A stretch of 64,000 bases of DNA from Misgurnus anguillicaudatus (GCF_027580225.2 NC_073341.2:10140001-10204000); one strand, 5' to 3'. Positions 24,507-39,157 are shown, counted from the first letter of the stretch. Notes: generated from the letters alone by a model not told the origin. Program-made: numbers and translations.

Positions 24507-25035
24507 TGAGTACGTTTACATGCACAGAATCAGTGGATAACTATCAAAAATCTGCTTATAACAGAAAACTGTTTTCATGCGTTTACATGCAAATCAATAA
24601 GCAGGCTATGCAGATAACTGCGTTTACATGGGACTTGAAGAATTATCAGTTTTCTCGCAGGCAGTGACTTCACCACCTATAGTACATAGTAGTCGATCAA
24701 AAAGTCAACATAAATAACTCATAAAAGTAAATGTAACATGAGCTTCTATTTTAACAGTTTCTCTGCCAACTGCTTTAGTCGAGCGGAGACTTTTATGCGT
24801 TACTTTGCGCTCACTTTGTGTGTGTGACGTTTATCTTTCATACGCGGAGACATGCGCACATGGACAAAACCGTGAGAAAGCCGGTTAAGGTGTTTACATG
24901 CCACGCCAAATCGGCGTAATGAGCAAAAAAACTACCTGTGCCGATCGGTTTTTGCATTCCCCGATTAAAGAAAATCGTTTTACGCGTTTACATGACCCCA
25001 CACATTATCAGTTTAATAAGCATAATCGGCGTAAG
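24507..25035 (-). mobile_element. Foldback MITE with CGTTTACATGC motifs
   Basis: A 530-bp element with repeated GTTTACATGCA-like motifs. Its reverse complement matches the two ends of the interrupted element at 60,013-62,767, which supports calling both the same family. No coding capacity. Confidence 0.65.
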
Positions 25036-25198
25036 ATGACTTAAAATTAAACAAAGCATCAACATCTAAACCTATTAAGTGAATTGTGTTTTCTACAGCA
25101 ATCAGATTTTTTTAATAAAAGTTTTAAAATAATAAAATGCAATGTTTCTATATTATTTACATAAGCAAACAAGTCAATATAAAAAAACAGTTGTTGTT

Positions 25199-25555
25199 TT
25201 AAAGGTGCAGTGTGTAAATTTTAGCAGCATCTAGTGGCGAGGTTGCGAATTACAACCAAAGGCTCAGTCCACCTCTCACTTTTGAAACTCATAGAGAAGC
25301 TACGGTAGCTGCCACCGGACAAACATGTCATCGCCGGATACAACTTAGTAAAAATGTTTGTCTGTTAAGAGCTTCTGTAGAAACATGGCGGCACAAAATA
25401 GCGACCTCCATGTAAGGGGACCCTCGGTTTATGTAGATAAAACGCCTCATTCTAAGGTAATAAACACATAACGGTTCATTATGAAAGGTCTTTATACACC
25501 ACTGATAATTTAGTTTTGTATATTATTTAGCATTTCTGTCAGGAATATATTCCAA
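25199..25555. mobile_element. piggyBac-like MITE, diverged third copy
   Basis: Related to 122-483 (AAAGGTGCAGTGTGTAAATT, TCTAGTGG) but outside the array and diverged. Its right terminal inverted repeat is missing, so it is probably truncated. Confidence 0.65.
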
Positions 25556-25596
25556 ACAATCAGAGATAACAAAACTTACATTACATACAGCTAAAG

Positions 25597-27847
25597 CATG
25601 GGCGAGGCTAGCCTCTTTTTAGGGGTGCTTCAGCACCCCTAAAAAGGAGCTCAGCACCCCTTAAACTTGGGGCAAGAAATTTAATTATTCTAAAATGTTC
25701 GTTCGTCTTTGACCAGGTTAAATAATGTCCAAAATATTCTCCGTAGTTTGTGGTTTAAAATGTATAATAAGGTAGAAAATGCAAACCTCCCCGCTTAGCA
25801 AATGGTGTCATCCTCTTATTCTACTTCTCCGTACCTGCATCGCTTAGCCCGACCGCCATTCAGCGCGAAACACACGCAGAGTGAGAATCAGTAAGTGTTG
25901 TGATGCAACTTTTTTGTTCAAATCTTACAAAATGTTTACGTTATGTTTATAATGAGCGAGTACATCACGAATCAATCTTTCACGCCGTGTTTTTGTCTTA
26001 TAATGAATCACCATGGTACACGTATAATAAGTGTTTATTTTCGGACTATTTTAGTCCGGCGGGTACCCGCGCGCTGCGGAGTAGCAAAGTACCTGGGTGA
26101 CTCGTCCATGGACTTAAACGGAGAAAAGTAGCGCCGGTTACAATGTTCTTCCGCAAGACGCATGCAGTTTTGTGCATCTCAGTGGGTAGTTGCATACGTG
26201 TGTCTCCGTTGTTCAAGTTTATTGTATGATTTATCGTTAATTTGAGACTTATTTTAACAATCGGGAGTCATGTAAACATGACATCACGTGCGTCTTTTCT
26301 GGTCAGTCGTCATGAAAACATGGCGTTTGGAACAGAGTGAAAACAAACTACATATCACTGTATACCACCAGTAGGCTACCGGTAAGTTATGTGTGAAATC
26401 ACTAACTGTCTGACTATCAAACTAGACAATAAATATTTTTTTAGTTTGTCACATGTAGACTAATATGAAGGGGATAACGTATTTAACCCTTAGTGCAGGA
26501 GTCACAAGTGTTTTGTTTTAGACCAGTAATTCTCAAAGTGTGGTCCGCGGACCAAACCCACCCAGTGGTCCGCCAAAAGATGACCTAAACTAGGCAAGTG
26601 TCTACAATCGTCACTTATTTAAGTAGATTTTTAATGCACTTGCGAAACTGTGATATCAGTTCTTGCCATTCTGTTTTATTAACGTAAAAATGGATCGGTT
26701 GGCTAAACCAAAGAGGAGTCAAAATAAAAGATCAAGCGTCAACTGAAAGCAGCTAAAATCCACAGATTTATTAGTTTTGTAATGTACTAGTTTTTGTTCA
26801 TGTGTAAAATCCCTGTAATTTCAGTGATTTTGGACATTAAGGGGAACATTTTTTTTTAGTATTTTATTGTAGTTATAACCATAAACTTCATTTACCCACC
26901 ACCTCAGTTTTAAACTAATGGCTCTTTGGAATGACATTAAGTGGGACCTAGGCTGTTATAGTATGTTTTTATACATGTGTAGTTTGTTGTTCATATTAAG
27001 CTGCAACTCATTTCACATTTACTTTTTCAAATGAAATAAAATTCATATAATAATTTCTGAACGCATTGCATTTGTTTTCAAAAAATTAGTTTTTGACTTG
27101 AAACAGTTGCATATTAAACTTAAACTTAGCTTATCCTTCCTATTTTGTTGTTTTTTTGGGGAGTGTTAGAGTGGGATTCTGTTAGGTGGTCCTCGGAAAA
27201 AAATTGGAAGATAAAGTGGTTCTTGGGCTGAAAAAGTTTGAGAAACACTGTTTTAGACATATAGTAAAGGTAATGGTTCAATTAAATGACTGTTAAAAGA
27301 AAAGCTGCAAATTAACAAACTATTAATAAACTTCCATATGTTGTAGGCATAAAAGTTATAAATTAGGAGATTTGTCATTTTGACAAAGGCTTTAAACGAT
27401 ACACTGTATATTCACATAAAACCATACCCACACTGCTGGTGTAGCCCACCTTTCGTCCTGAGACTTTAATATGGCATTAATGGCAAAAATGTGCTAGCTC
27501 ACCATTAATTAGAAATAAAAAGGTTGGCAAAAAAAATGCATCTGAAAACTCATCAGATTGATGCTTTAAAATATGTTATTTTGAAAAAATTCTAAGGGGG
27601 AGCATGCTCCCGGACCCTAGAGGGGTAATATTCTTCTCATCTTTTTCACCCCTGACCCATTTTCATGCCTGAAAGGTCTCAAAAAAAATCTTTATTTTGG
27701 AGTTAGTTGAACCAATGTTAAAATGATAGCTATTTTACAAAAGACATATTATTGGTTTCTGTAGGAAAAAAAGAGCGGGTGGTGGCAGGCAGCGGAGCTC
27801 ATTGGGTGCTCAGCACCCCTAAAGCTCTAACCCTAGAATCGCCTCTG
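25597..27847. mobile_element. hAT element with a nested hAT
   Basis: Ends CATGGGCGAGGCTAG … CTAGAATCGCCTCTG, with a perfect 8-bp duplication AGCTAAAG (25,589-25,596 and 27,848-27,855). Just inside each end lies an AGCACCCCTAAA palindrome. The 2.25-kb body holds another complete hAT at 26,524-27,250 and no transposase frame that I can recognise. Confidence 0.82.
26524..27250. mobile_element. Nested hAT MITE
   Basis: A 727-bp element starting CAGTAATTCTCAAAGTGTGG and ending GTTTGAGAAACACTG, typical of the CAGTGGTTCTCAAA hAT terminus. The 8-bp duplication TTTTAGAC is perfect (26,516-26,523 and 27,251-27,258). Confidence 0.88.
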
Positions 27848-28029
27848 AGCTAAAGCACCACAGAGAAATGAATCAGGAACAAAGGAGAGTGTGAACTGCT
27901 GCACTACCAAACACAATTGAAAATTGCACTAACTGAGTTCATATAGGCTCCAGCTGTCCTTAGTGGGAGGAGCTTCCAATGACCTAAAAGGTTGCATTGG
28001 ATTTTTCTAAATTGTTATTAAAAGTAAAT

Positions 28030-28735
28030 AGGTGTGTTCGACTTCATGCGGCGCTGCGCAGACCGATCGGCGGCTGCCTTGAAGCAGTGCATTTTGGTTA
28101 GTACTTTTGTCCGACTTCAGCTGGCGCTGCAGGCACGTGACTGTGTCATATGGTTTTTAAGTACCGCGAGAGCGTTTTGAGAGTAGCCGGCTGGCTCAGC
28201 CGGTGCAGCTTCTCCAGAGCGGCTGCCCGGAGTTGTGATGACGTAACAGCTTAACTTGATTGGTCGCCTCATTGATGACAACGATCACGTGCGTTTCAAG
28301 TTTAATCCAACCTTTAGTTTCACTAATAAACATTATAAATTCATGTTTTAAAACAGGAAAAAAACACTTTAATACCCTAAAATATGTTATATTGTGTCGT
28401 GTAATAAAATAAAAATGAAAATAACAAACTTTATTGGTATTTTAATAATATAGGCTTGTTTCCCGTTATTTTCGGGTATACAGTTTAAGCAGCAATTAAA
28501 ATATTCGATATAAAATGTTTCTGGTTGCAACTTTTTATTAAAAGGTTTGTTTTTATCAAATTCAGCATCTTATTCACTTCATTTGCGATTATAAACAAGG
28601 AAACAGGGCGCACACGTCACTACGGCAAGCAGCAGGTGTCCGGCTTGACGGCTCCGTCTTCAGTTCCTCCCTCGACTGCAAGCGGCAAACCTCGCCGATC
28701 GGTCTGCGCAGCGCCGGATGATCTCGAACACACCT
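28030..28735. mobile_element. DNA transposon with AGGTGTGTTCGA ends, copy 1
   Basis: A 706-bp element with terminal inverted repeats of about 43 bp (AGGTGTGTTCGA…, GCGGCGCTGCGCAGACCGATCGG region, mirrored at the right end). It is flanked by AAT on both sides, a possible 3-bp duplication. A second copy in opposite orientation lies at 41,280-42,442. Superfamily unresolved; no transposase. Confidence 0.8.
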
Positions 28736-28739
28736 AATG

Positions 28740-29076
28740 AGATCAAAGCTAAAGCTAAATCTTTTCGCATATCCCCGGTTGGGAATCACTGCATAGACGG
28801 AGACACGCTAACATCATATAAACTTTGTTGGTCTGGTATTCTATCATGCACGAGATGAACACACTGACTACGGGATACAAAAGTAATATATGGGATATAA
28901 CTTTAATGAAACATTAAACAAATGTGCTCACAAGGCAATACCAGACAAGACTGCAACTCAGGAGGAGGAATTAATACACAGGTGGAAACAATGGGATGAT
29001 GATAACGACACAGGTGAGAACACTTTACACAATGAAAACTAACACCAGACAATAACGACTCTTACACTCTGTTCAT
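28740..29076. other. Upstream region of gene 1
   Basis: Single-copy-looking AT-rich sequence with no recognisable gene or element. It presumably holds upstream regulatory sequence of the adjacent microseminoprotein-like gene. Confidence 0.4.
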
Positions 29077-29084
29077 TATAAATA
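29077..29084 (+). promoter_or_regulatory. TATA box of microseminoprotein-like gene 1
   Basis: TATAAATA lies 50 bp before the ATG. The second gene has the same octamer at the same 50-bp distance, and the sequence between box and ATG is strongly conserved. A start about 30 bp downstream would give a very short 5' leader. Confidence 0.75.
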
Positions 29085-29134
29085 CAGGCATTGTGAGTTT
29101 AGACTCATATAATCAGGTCATCATCTACATAAAT

Positions 29135-30469
<1,335 letters not shown>

Positions 30470-30470
30470 A

Positions 30471-31045
30471 TGCCATCAATGAAGAAATAATAGAAGTATT
30501 GATGTATCCACTGATTTACGAAAAACAATAACTTTCACTGGTTTCTTTTGGACATTACAAGACCTAAAGAATATAGAAATGTTAAAGCATAAAATGTATA
30601 TCACTGCATGAAAAGAGCTGTCCAGTATACGGGATGGGAAATCCCTCCTAAACTAAGGTTTGCCAGATTTGAGGCAGAGTGCTTGGAAAGGTAATACACA
30701 GAAGTAAACTCATGAAACATCGTTTCGTATGTATATACTGGTGGAAGTTTCCAGGAATCCTTACAGCTGGCTGTGAGATTTGAAGGGCTTTTTATGTTAA
30801 TGACCAGCAGGCATTCTCTATTTTCAGCTCTGGGTGGGTTAACCATGTTATTCGTGTCAACCAAGAGTAACGCACTGAATAAAACAAAATCACTCTATGA
30901 ATTTAAAACATATTTACTTAATTTTAAGTAAATAAAAACAAAAACGGCAACATTGCAAAAACCAATATAATTTCATAAAATTCACTGCAACAACTCTTGC
31001 TAAGTCTAAATTATTTCACCTCGCCAATAAAACTAAAGTGTTCCT
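30471..31045. other. Intergenic, nothing recognised
   Basis: AT-rich sequence downstream of gene 1. An 87-codon minus-strand open frame (30,601-30,864) has no recognisable domain or splice support. Confidence 0.4.
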
Positions 31046-31049
31046 TTAA

Positions 31050-31399
31050 AGGGGTCATATGATGAAAATGTTAGCATTGCCACTTTGTAGGTGTGAGCAA
31101 AAATAGGTCATTGAAATTTGGCTTTCATTATGATGTCATAAGGATATCTTATTAGAATAATACCGCCCCCTTAATCTGCACTATCCAACCACTGCACTGC
31201 CGTTTAGTGCAGAGAGAAAGAGAGAGAAAAGAAGGACTTGACAGCACAATTGAGTTTGAATTACAACAAACCACCATCATTGTGATCAGTGTTTGCACTT
31301 CATCCACTCATTTGCATTTTAAAAAAACACACCCAAAACGACACATTTTTGCTCAAACCTACAAAGTGGCAATGCTAACATTTTCATCATATGACCCCT
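31050..31399. mobile_element. Palindromic TTAA MITE
   Basis: A 350-bp element with about 54-bp inverted ends (AGGGGTCATATGATGAAAAT and its complement) and TTAA at both sides (31,046-31,049 and 31,400-31,403). PiggyBac-type target; no coding capacity. Confidence 0.85.
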
Positions 31400-31403
31400 T
31401 TAA

Positions 31404-33740
31404 ACCACTAGTTTCTTTAAAAATGAAATGGTGTCTATACATACAGTAAGTTTGATTTTGACATTGGTGGGGAAATAAATAAAATTGTCTTCAGAGCCGC
31501 ACTGTCACAAAGGTTTATCGTTGTTTACTTGAACAATGGTTAAAATAGTACAGGCCACAAACAACAAATACACAATAGTTCTATTTAATTATTTTTTGCT
31601 TTTTTGTGATGCCAGTAAAAATTCTGGCATGGCAAGTTAAAAACTGAACCAAAATATTTCCTCCAGATCTGCCCCCCCCCCAAAAAAAAAAATGCAGAAA
31701 AAAGTAACACCCCAATAGCCATAAAAAAAACATGGCATTATTTACTGAATTATGTCAGTTGAATGAAACAAAGAACAAAAATAATTGCTAATTACATTGT
31801 GTACTATAATGTACATATACTGTAAACAAGTCCACACTGTTTAAATTTGCAACTTATCCGTTTAATATAGGATTGTCATGTATTGGGAGAAAATATTGTC
31901 CCGTAATCAATATGTAACACAACTTGTCACGTATTTTGTGCATAAAACTGTTCCTCACCAATGCATAATCATGACATGATGCACATCGCGTCTTGTTAGG
32001 CCCTGTCCCAAATGGGACACTCTGGATTTGTGGTCCTCCTCAGAGTGCACACTTTGATGACATCATAGAGTGCAGACTTTAGGGACCCTTGATGCGAGTC
32101 CACGTGGGTGCACTGGAGTCGTATTTTGGGACCGACTTGAGTGTCACGCTAGAAATACGCAGAGAAGTTGCCCGTCAGTGTGAACTCCACCCTTCCGTTT
32201 CACTTTGCTCCAACCAGATGAACCAGTATATTTGCTATGTTGCAGTCCGCAATTCAAAAGTGTATTATCCAATACGTATTTGTAGTTCAAAACAATTTAC
32301 CTTTCGAGGACAATAAAAAGTATACTACTACTACTGTCACAAGGTGACGATCTTGTCAGGGGCGGAACCAAAAATTGAGAAAGTTTGGTTCCGCCCGGAA
32401 GTTTCCATCCGGACCGGGAGAGAGAGACACCGGACTTCCGGTAGCGCCGCAAGAGCTAAAATCAACAAATTGATTGCAGCTGTGTGCAGTTAAGAGGAAC
32501 GCCGGGTGATTGGAGGACACAGTATGTGTCCCAGCCGCTGCCTGTGGAGAAAGAGCACAACATTTCAACGTTCATACTAACACTAAACCGAAGCGACAAT
32601 GTTTTGAAAATAGGAAAAAACAGTTGAGTAACCAATCCGTCAGAATAACGCGAAAAAGAAAGTTTGTGGCAGGGCCTCGGAAAAACGAAAAATTCTGTGA
32701 TTATCCCAAGGAACTTTGTGAGATCACGTTGGATTTTAACACTGAATGAATAAATTTACATTATTTTTACCCAAAAACCTCTTCAGCTTTAACGAAGTTG
32801 ACCACATGGTACATGACCTCTGTAAACATGGATATACTTCATATTTAAAATGATAAAGAAAGGCAAACATATAACGTTAAAATCATTTAAAATAGCAGAG
32901 AGCCGCTAGTTGCTAACATTCCCAACACATACAATAACAATGAAAAACATGTCATGTTGTAGTTAATGATGACTCTTCATTGGTTTATAATTAGTACATG
33001 CCTTAACTCAGCATTAGTTCATGTTAAAAATACATGCATGTTATATGATACATATGATATATGGACCCTTATTATAAAGTCTAACCTTTATCTCTTTTGT
33101 CAAATAGATTGATTGAAGACAAACATTATAATATGTGGTCTGACTTTGAACAAGCATGCTTAAATAAAATTAAAGGTCATTGTGGGTCAACTTTGGACCG
33201 CGGGCCCTAGTTTGGGCACCTCTGGACTAGAAGTACAGTAGACAGGTATCTGCAGTAGGGGAAAATATGTGTGTTGCTTGTGTTTTCAAAATATCTGTTT
33301 GTTGCGTAATGTGAACCATGTGCTTCACGTGTTTTGTCAAAATAATTGCCTGCTGCACACGCGTCAAAACTGTTATGATAAAAGATGTGAAAGACTGTCT
33401 TTAAGATTATGGACCTGTCAATTGATTGTTTTTCTTTTAAAAGATTTAATGAAATGTTAGGGTAGAATCACAATAACAGAAACTGTGAAGTTCAAATCGC
33501 GCATTCAACAAAACAAGCAGCTTTACATTTCACTGACTTATGAATATGGTACTGAATTTATCAATATCCTATAGCTAGCAAAAAATATGTTACATGATGT
33601 TTTTGAAACAAAATATCCAAATCTCATTTGAACTGCTTCTTTTATACAATGTGTGCAGCATAGAGAGATACTTGCACAACATCCTGAAATAGGGAAGTCG
33701 GAGACATGTTTTCAGAATGTTGGAAATATATATATATATA
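31404..33740. other. Intergenic with repeat fragments
   Basis: No gene seen. At 32,335-32,760 lies a truncated relative of the next element: it begins TGTCACAAGGTGAC, has GGCGGAACCAAAA and its complement, and shares CAGCCGCTGCCTGTGGAGAA. Around 32,000-32,100 are GGCCCTGTCCCAAATGG-type repeat sequences. A hAT-like end (GGACCGCGGGCCCTAGTTTG) lies at about 33,196. Confidence 0.5.
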
Positions 33741-36038
33741 TGTCACCGGGTGACTATTGAAGGGCGGAACCAAAAGTGGCAGAGATAGGTTCCGCCTGAA
33801 GATGGTTTTCGCCCGGCCCGATTTTTAAAACGCACCTTTTACTTCCTTGTCTCCCTAGCAACGTAGATCATGAGCATACGAGCAACAGGTGCGGCAAATT
33901 AATGCGGCAGCTCTGATTGGAAGAAGAAATGAGGACGGGCAACATAAATAGAGCGGTAGCAACACACAAGGGACTAGAGTTGTTTCGGGCACGAGCTCCA
34001 CTACTGCCTAGGGCAGACCCAAATCACACACTCCGTCCTCGGAGGAGCCGGAGGGCGCCGTTGATCCACAGAGCGCTTAGAGCGAGAGGAGAGAGTACGG
34101 CAGCCAAGAGAGGCAAAAGAGGACGGAGCTGTGAGAGTTAAAGGAGCACTGCACCAGGCTGGTTGTTGACGTTGTACTGAAGTGCTGCGTGTACTCATCG
34201 GGCACGTTGCTGGTAGCGGTCCGGCTCTCTTTCCCAGGCTGAAGCGGTATAGTTGGAGAGATATTGTGAACCTTAAAGGTTGAAAGACGAACGGATGATA
34301 TCGTAAACAAAGACACAACACAAGGAGAAGAACGGAGTATATGTGAGTACAGACCTGCAAGTGAATTGTGGAAACGCTGGAAGAGACGCCCTGTTCTGCA
34401 GGGTTGATGTTGCCTGTTGTGTGGACCAGAAGCAAAGGACAGTGAGACAAATAGTTCACAGTATTCGTGAGTATAATATTTTGTGAAGACGCTTTGTATA
34501 CTAACCTGTCTTTCCAGTGAATACCTCCAGGAGAAGGAGGGCGGCTCTACCCCTAATATAGGTGGGTGAGCCGAGGGAATATTCGAAGGAAGCTAAGCAC
34601 AGTGACAAGACCATCAGCTAGACCGTATTTTCCATCACCAATCGGACCTGGGCAAAGTGGAAGGAGACGGGCGTCCTTTGTGTACACTTGAGCGTGGTGG
34701 GTGAGTCTTTGTGCTGTGGAAACTTTCACTTTTGACGTGGTGCTGTGTACTGCTGTGTATTGCTGTGTGTCTTGTCAGACAAACCCCCGCCTTCGTACAC
34801 TTTGTCAAAGGAAGACGAAGAGGTTGCCGGTCTTAGTGAAGAACATCTGATTATATGTTGTGAAAATGCTTCAGGCCTACGTAGCGAAGCGGTGCCACGG
34901 ACGATCTCCCGTTCCAGACGTTTGGGGTGTTTCTAAAGAACGGCGGTGAAGAACTGAACGATTGGTGTACGTGTGAGTACGATTAAGGGTCACTACTGTT
35001 GATGCTTTTACCTACGTAATACTTACTGTTGCAGAGAGTGAGGTGTAGGAATTTAGCCGTCCCGTGGTCTCTACAAAGGGGCGCCCCTGCTCGGTATACG
35101 ATCGCCTAACGGCAACCAGAGAAGGGCAGCGCTCGGCCTGGTGTGACGGTGCGACGTGCCCACCCCTCTGTGATCATCGAGCTCGTCGTGAGGGTCTGTC
35201 CCCGACACTGCCTGGAAAACTGCTTGTCGATCTGACCTATTGAGAAAAACCAATTGTTGTAAGTCCGCCACCTGGTTGTATTATATTGGACCCCTTTCTA
35301 AGTCTGTTGATTACAGGGACGGAGAACGCACCGCACCGAAACGGAACGCAAGGAGGATCCCAAGAGAACTAACTGTTGTGAAACCTGTACCTACCGTGAG
35401 CTGTAGTCAGCGAAGAGGTGAGGGCAAAACCAAGTCGAACTAACTGTGCCTTTGTGGACCAGCCGTCGCCTGTGGAGAAAGAGAAAGAGAGTGAGCACCA
35501 AGAGGACGAACTGTGTGAAACCTGTACTTACAGTGAGCTGTAGTCAGCGAAGAGGTGAGAACAAACCAAGTCGAACTAACTCTGCCTTTTGTGTCCCAGC
35601 CGTTGCCTGTGGAGGAAGAGAAAGAGAGAGTGAACGACACGACACGACAGGGAACAGTACAAGCACGTGTGGAAAGTCCCCGTGAAGAGAAAAAAGGTAC
35701 GCAGACAGGAAAAACAACGCCAACACTCATTTTGCTTTTATTCTGCCTCCAGGAAGGAAAAGGAGGGCGCCACAGGTAGAAGGGACCAGGCAGGAGCCTG
35801 ATTTTCTACGCCCCCCTCCACCTCTCCCCGTCATTGCCTTGGCCGTAGCCCACCTGGAGGGCAGAGCCAGAGACCCTAATTTTAATTGCCCTTCCCCATT
35901 TCCCCCAAGTTCTATGTTTTATACTTACTCATCCTCGTTGTTGTCTGGTCATTGGGTTGGTTTTGGGGACCTCCTTGAGGTGGAAGTTGAAAAGGGGCGT
36001 GGCTTTAGACAAACCATAGCCGGCCCCTGGGTGTGACA
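33741..36038. mobile_element. 2.3-kb TG…CA-bounded repeat element, LTR-like
   Basis: It begins TGTCACCGGGTGAC and ends GGGTGTGACA, and sits inside a TA microsatellite that flanks it on both sides. It is G+C-richer than its surroundings and has GGCGGAACC/GGTTCCGCC near the left end. A direct repeat of about 137 bp has the anchor GTGAGCTGTAGTCAGCGAAG at about 35,396 and 35,533, with GTCGCCTGTGGAGAAAGAGA-like motifs. There is no gag, pol or transposase frame. It could be a solo LTR or a non-autonomous LTR-type element. Confidence 0.5.
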
Positions 36039-39000
36039 CATATATATATTCTCAAATAATATTTGTTGCATTCCAAACATGTAGAGTCAGAGTCATAATT
36101 TCATATGCATTGAATGATGCTAAATAGACAAATTAAATGATATTAAAAAATAAACATTTACCAAACACATACAGTTTATGTACCACAATATTGGTGCTTT
36201 TCCATTGCATAGTACCTCACGGTTTGGTTTCGGTTGGGTTAGTGATAATTGTCTTAAAAGTACCTTGTATCGGATCGACAAGAAAATAACTGGTATCGCC
36301 CATCCCTATGTACTGTCTTGAAGAGATGTAAACAGTGTTAGTATTGTGAAGTACTAACTGTCTGTACATTGCACTTTAAAATGAGTTTTTAAGGCTCTTG
36401 TTGGTGAAATAGAATTGAATATATTTTTCCACGTTCTCTGAGGTTCTTTGTTCTGTGGAAATTTTAAAACGATGTATTGATGTCGATCCCTCGCAGCATC
36501 CCCCAAAGCAGTGCTTCATCTTGTTATATCCAATATCTTTGGAGTTTTATAATTCAGGTTATTGAAGTATCAGCATTACATAATTTGATGGTAATTATGT
36601 ACTAGACAATTAAAATATACTCTTGTATCTAGATAAACAGTCTTTATTATAATTAACTGTTTTGAGTGATAATAGTTTTAAATAATAGCCAATAATGTCA
36701 AGTTTGCTTTAACCTCTTACACTCTGAGGCTATTTTGGGGATTTTCACCTAGATTTGGCCTACCCAATTTTAAAAGCTTCTCATACCCACAAGCAGAGGT
36801 GCACATACAAAAGTTTGGTATCATTTTACAGGAAACCCTTTGAAATTACATAAAACACTGTTGAAAGTGCTAAACATGGTTGTATGTGTTGTCAGTCCTC
36901 TAATAAATGATGTTTTTTTTCTAAAGTCTGTATTTAAAAGTGTATAACTCTGGCCCTGAGTGGTAACGAAACCTGCAGACAGTTTTGTTTGATTCCAGCA
37001 ATTGCCAGCTTACAGAGGAAAAAGGAATTTTTTCTCTATCATTATAAATGCAAAAGTTATTTTACTCCAACTGATGGGAGGAATAATACGCTTTTTGTAT
37101 ACTTTGTATATATATTTCTGCCTAAAAACATTTGAAGTGCTCCCATAACCACATACAGTGGAATAAATGCAATTGCTTTATATCATTTTAAAGAAAACCC
37201 TTTGAAGTTACATAAAAAGCTGCTGTTTGTGACAAATAGTGTTATTTATTTGGTTTTCATATGATAAAACACCAAATTTTCTTTTTTTATGTCGTAAATA
37301 CTGTCTTTGATAGTGTATAACTCTGGTTCTGGGTGCTCTAGCAGACAGTTCTGGTTGTTGCCATCAGCAGACAGTAAACACCCAAAAAAAGAATGAACTC
37401 TTTAGCATGTAGCATTAAAAAGTTATTCTCATTTTACTGAAGTGTGCGAAAATACTTTTTTTATATAAATATTATTGTTTTGTTTTGCACATATAATGCA
37501 AGGGATTAATTATGCACACAACCAAAGAAAATGCTGTTAATGGACTCATTTTTTAGAGTAGGACCTAAGAGAAAAGATGATGTATCATTTGTGGCTATAT
37601 GTGCTATCTGAGGCAGTCCACACCCAAGTTTCCCATACGTTTACAAAAGACAATTTTTTACCTCATTATTCATTCGACGATTGTAGGCTATGTGTTAATA
37701 ATAGGACAAAAATAACGCTGCAGTTTTATTCCTGAGAATGAGAGCTTTCATTTGATATAAGACTTGCCCATGTTGGTCATACTTGAAAAATATGAAATAT
37801 GTGAATATTAAAAGATATTAAAAAATATGGGGGGATGATAGTGTAAATTAAGTGTAACTAACTTTCTTACAGTAAAAGATTTCTCAAAGTGATGCATATC
37901 TGCAGAATGTAGAGAGTCTTAGCTTTCAGACAGTATCTCATATGTGGTACTGGGTCCATGATAGACCATTAAAAATGAAAGGAATATTTTATATTAAGTC
38001 AAAATAAGATAATTCTGGACCCGGTGCGCTCACTGAAAATTTACATTTGTACATATCTTGGTAATTTATTAGTAATTGCCCACAGTTTAGTATACTGCTG
38101 GATTTTTTGTAATGTTGTGGGTGTTTTTAAGAGACATACATTGCATCAAAATATAAAAAGTAAGATACTTTCATACCAACAAGTTAAAAAAGAAAAAGAA
38201 AAATCTGCCTTGCTCTGCTAATCAGATAACAGGCTGTGATTGGATCGTGACACAAATCCAGAATAATCATCAAAGTCAACACAAAAATGGGTCACTGAAC
38301 ACAAATTCAAGGTCTGACCATCCTGTTACCTTAGCAAAATGCAGACTTGCAAAATGTATTTAAAAAAAGGGATCAATAATTGAAACCAACATGTATTGGA
38401 GAAAAACATTTCGTCATCCCCATATTTCCTGTTTAATACCTAGTGTATAAGGGTGGCAATAATTCTGACCAGTACATTGACTTAACATTTTACCAGTATG
38501 TGCGTTCGCTGGGAATCAATCCAGTGACTTTAACATTACTAATGTTAATCTCTGCAAGTTGAGCCACTACCGTACAGTAAGTTGACAATAACACAACAGC
38601 TGAAAGGAAAATATCTGTGTATTGCTTGGAGAATTGGGCCAAACAGGTTATTGTAAGACACTGTCCTGATTTTTTATCTAAGCCCACATTTTCAGGAATA
38701 GACTTTGTAAATATAAAGAGAGCATTGAGTGCATGTTGTTGTTTGTTTCAACATCAAAGTCCAGGCAGGTTTAATATCTTTTTAGGGCGTAATGTTTGTT
38801 CAGTAAGGTTTATGCATTGATGTAAACTTTCCTGGATGTCATTTATTGTTTGGAGTATCACGGTATAGATATGTTTGGGCATTGTCCTATGCACATCTCT
38901 GACCATGCCATCATCTCCTACTGTAAACAAACCATGCAGCACAAAATAAAAATACACGTGCAAAAATAATTTGTTATAGCTTACTTTAAAGTATGATATG

Positions 39001-39149
39001 GCGGCTGACCTTAATATTATTGTCATTTGTGTTTATGCAGTACAATCAAACTATATTTTTTAAGAATTTGGCATAATGAAAAATTCCACAACAAATCATA
39101 TGACAAATAAATTATTAACATTTTGTTCCTACCTCCTCTGCTATTTTAT
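36039..39149. other. Intergenic, low-complexity and old repeats
   Basis: No gene seen. About 36,710-37,560 contains two diverged copies of a repeated passage (AAACCCTTTGAAATTACATAAAA and a close variant, plus GTGTATAACTCTGG twice), likely an old DNA element. A SINE is annotated separately at 38,440-38,575. Confidence 0.45.
38440..38575 (-). mobile_element. tRNA-derived SINE fragment
   Basis: On the minus strand: GTGGCTCAACTTGCAGAGAT (A-box-like) followed by CACTGGATTGATTCCCAGCG (B-box-like) and ACGCACATACTGGTAAAA, the layout of common cyprinid tRNA SINEs. The 3' tail is not seen. It is a SINE head rather than a tRNA gene, because no acceptor stem can form. Confidence 0.6.
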
Positions 39150-39157
39150 TATAAATA
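39150..39157 (+). promoter_or_regulatory. TATA box of microseminoprotein-like gene 2
   Basis: TATAAATA 50 bp before the ATG, the same position and context as in gene 1. Confidence 0.75.

Noticed and set aside
30601..30864. 87-codon minus-strand frame after gene 1
   Set aside because: No domain, no splice context and no counterpart after gene 2.
34001..34459. 152-codon minus-strand frame in the 2.3-kb element
   Set aside because: Low-complexity translation of a G+C-rich repeat; another frame overlaps it and no known domain is seen.
38490..38575. tRNA gene
   Set aside because: A- and B-box-like sequences are present but no acceptor stem or full cloverleaf; fits a SINE head.
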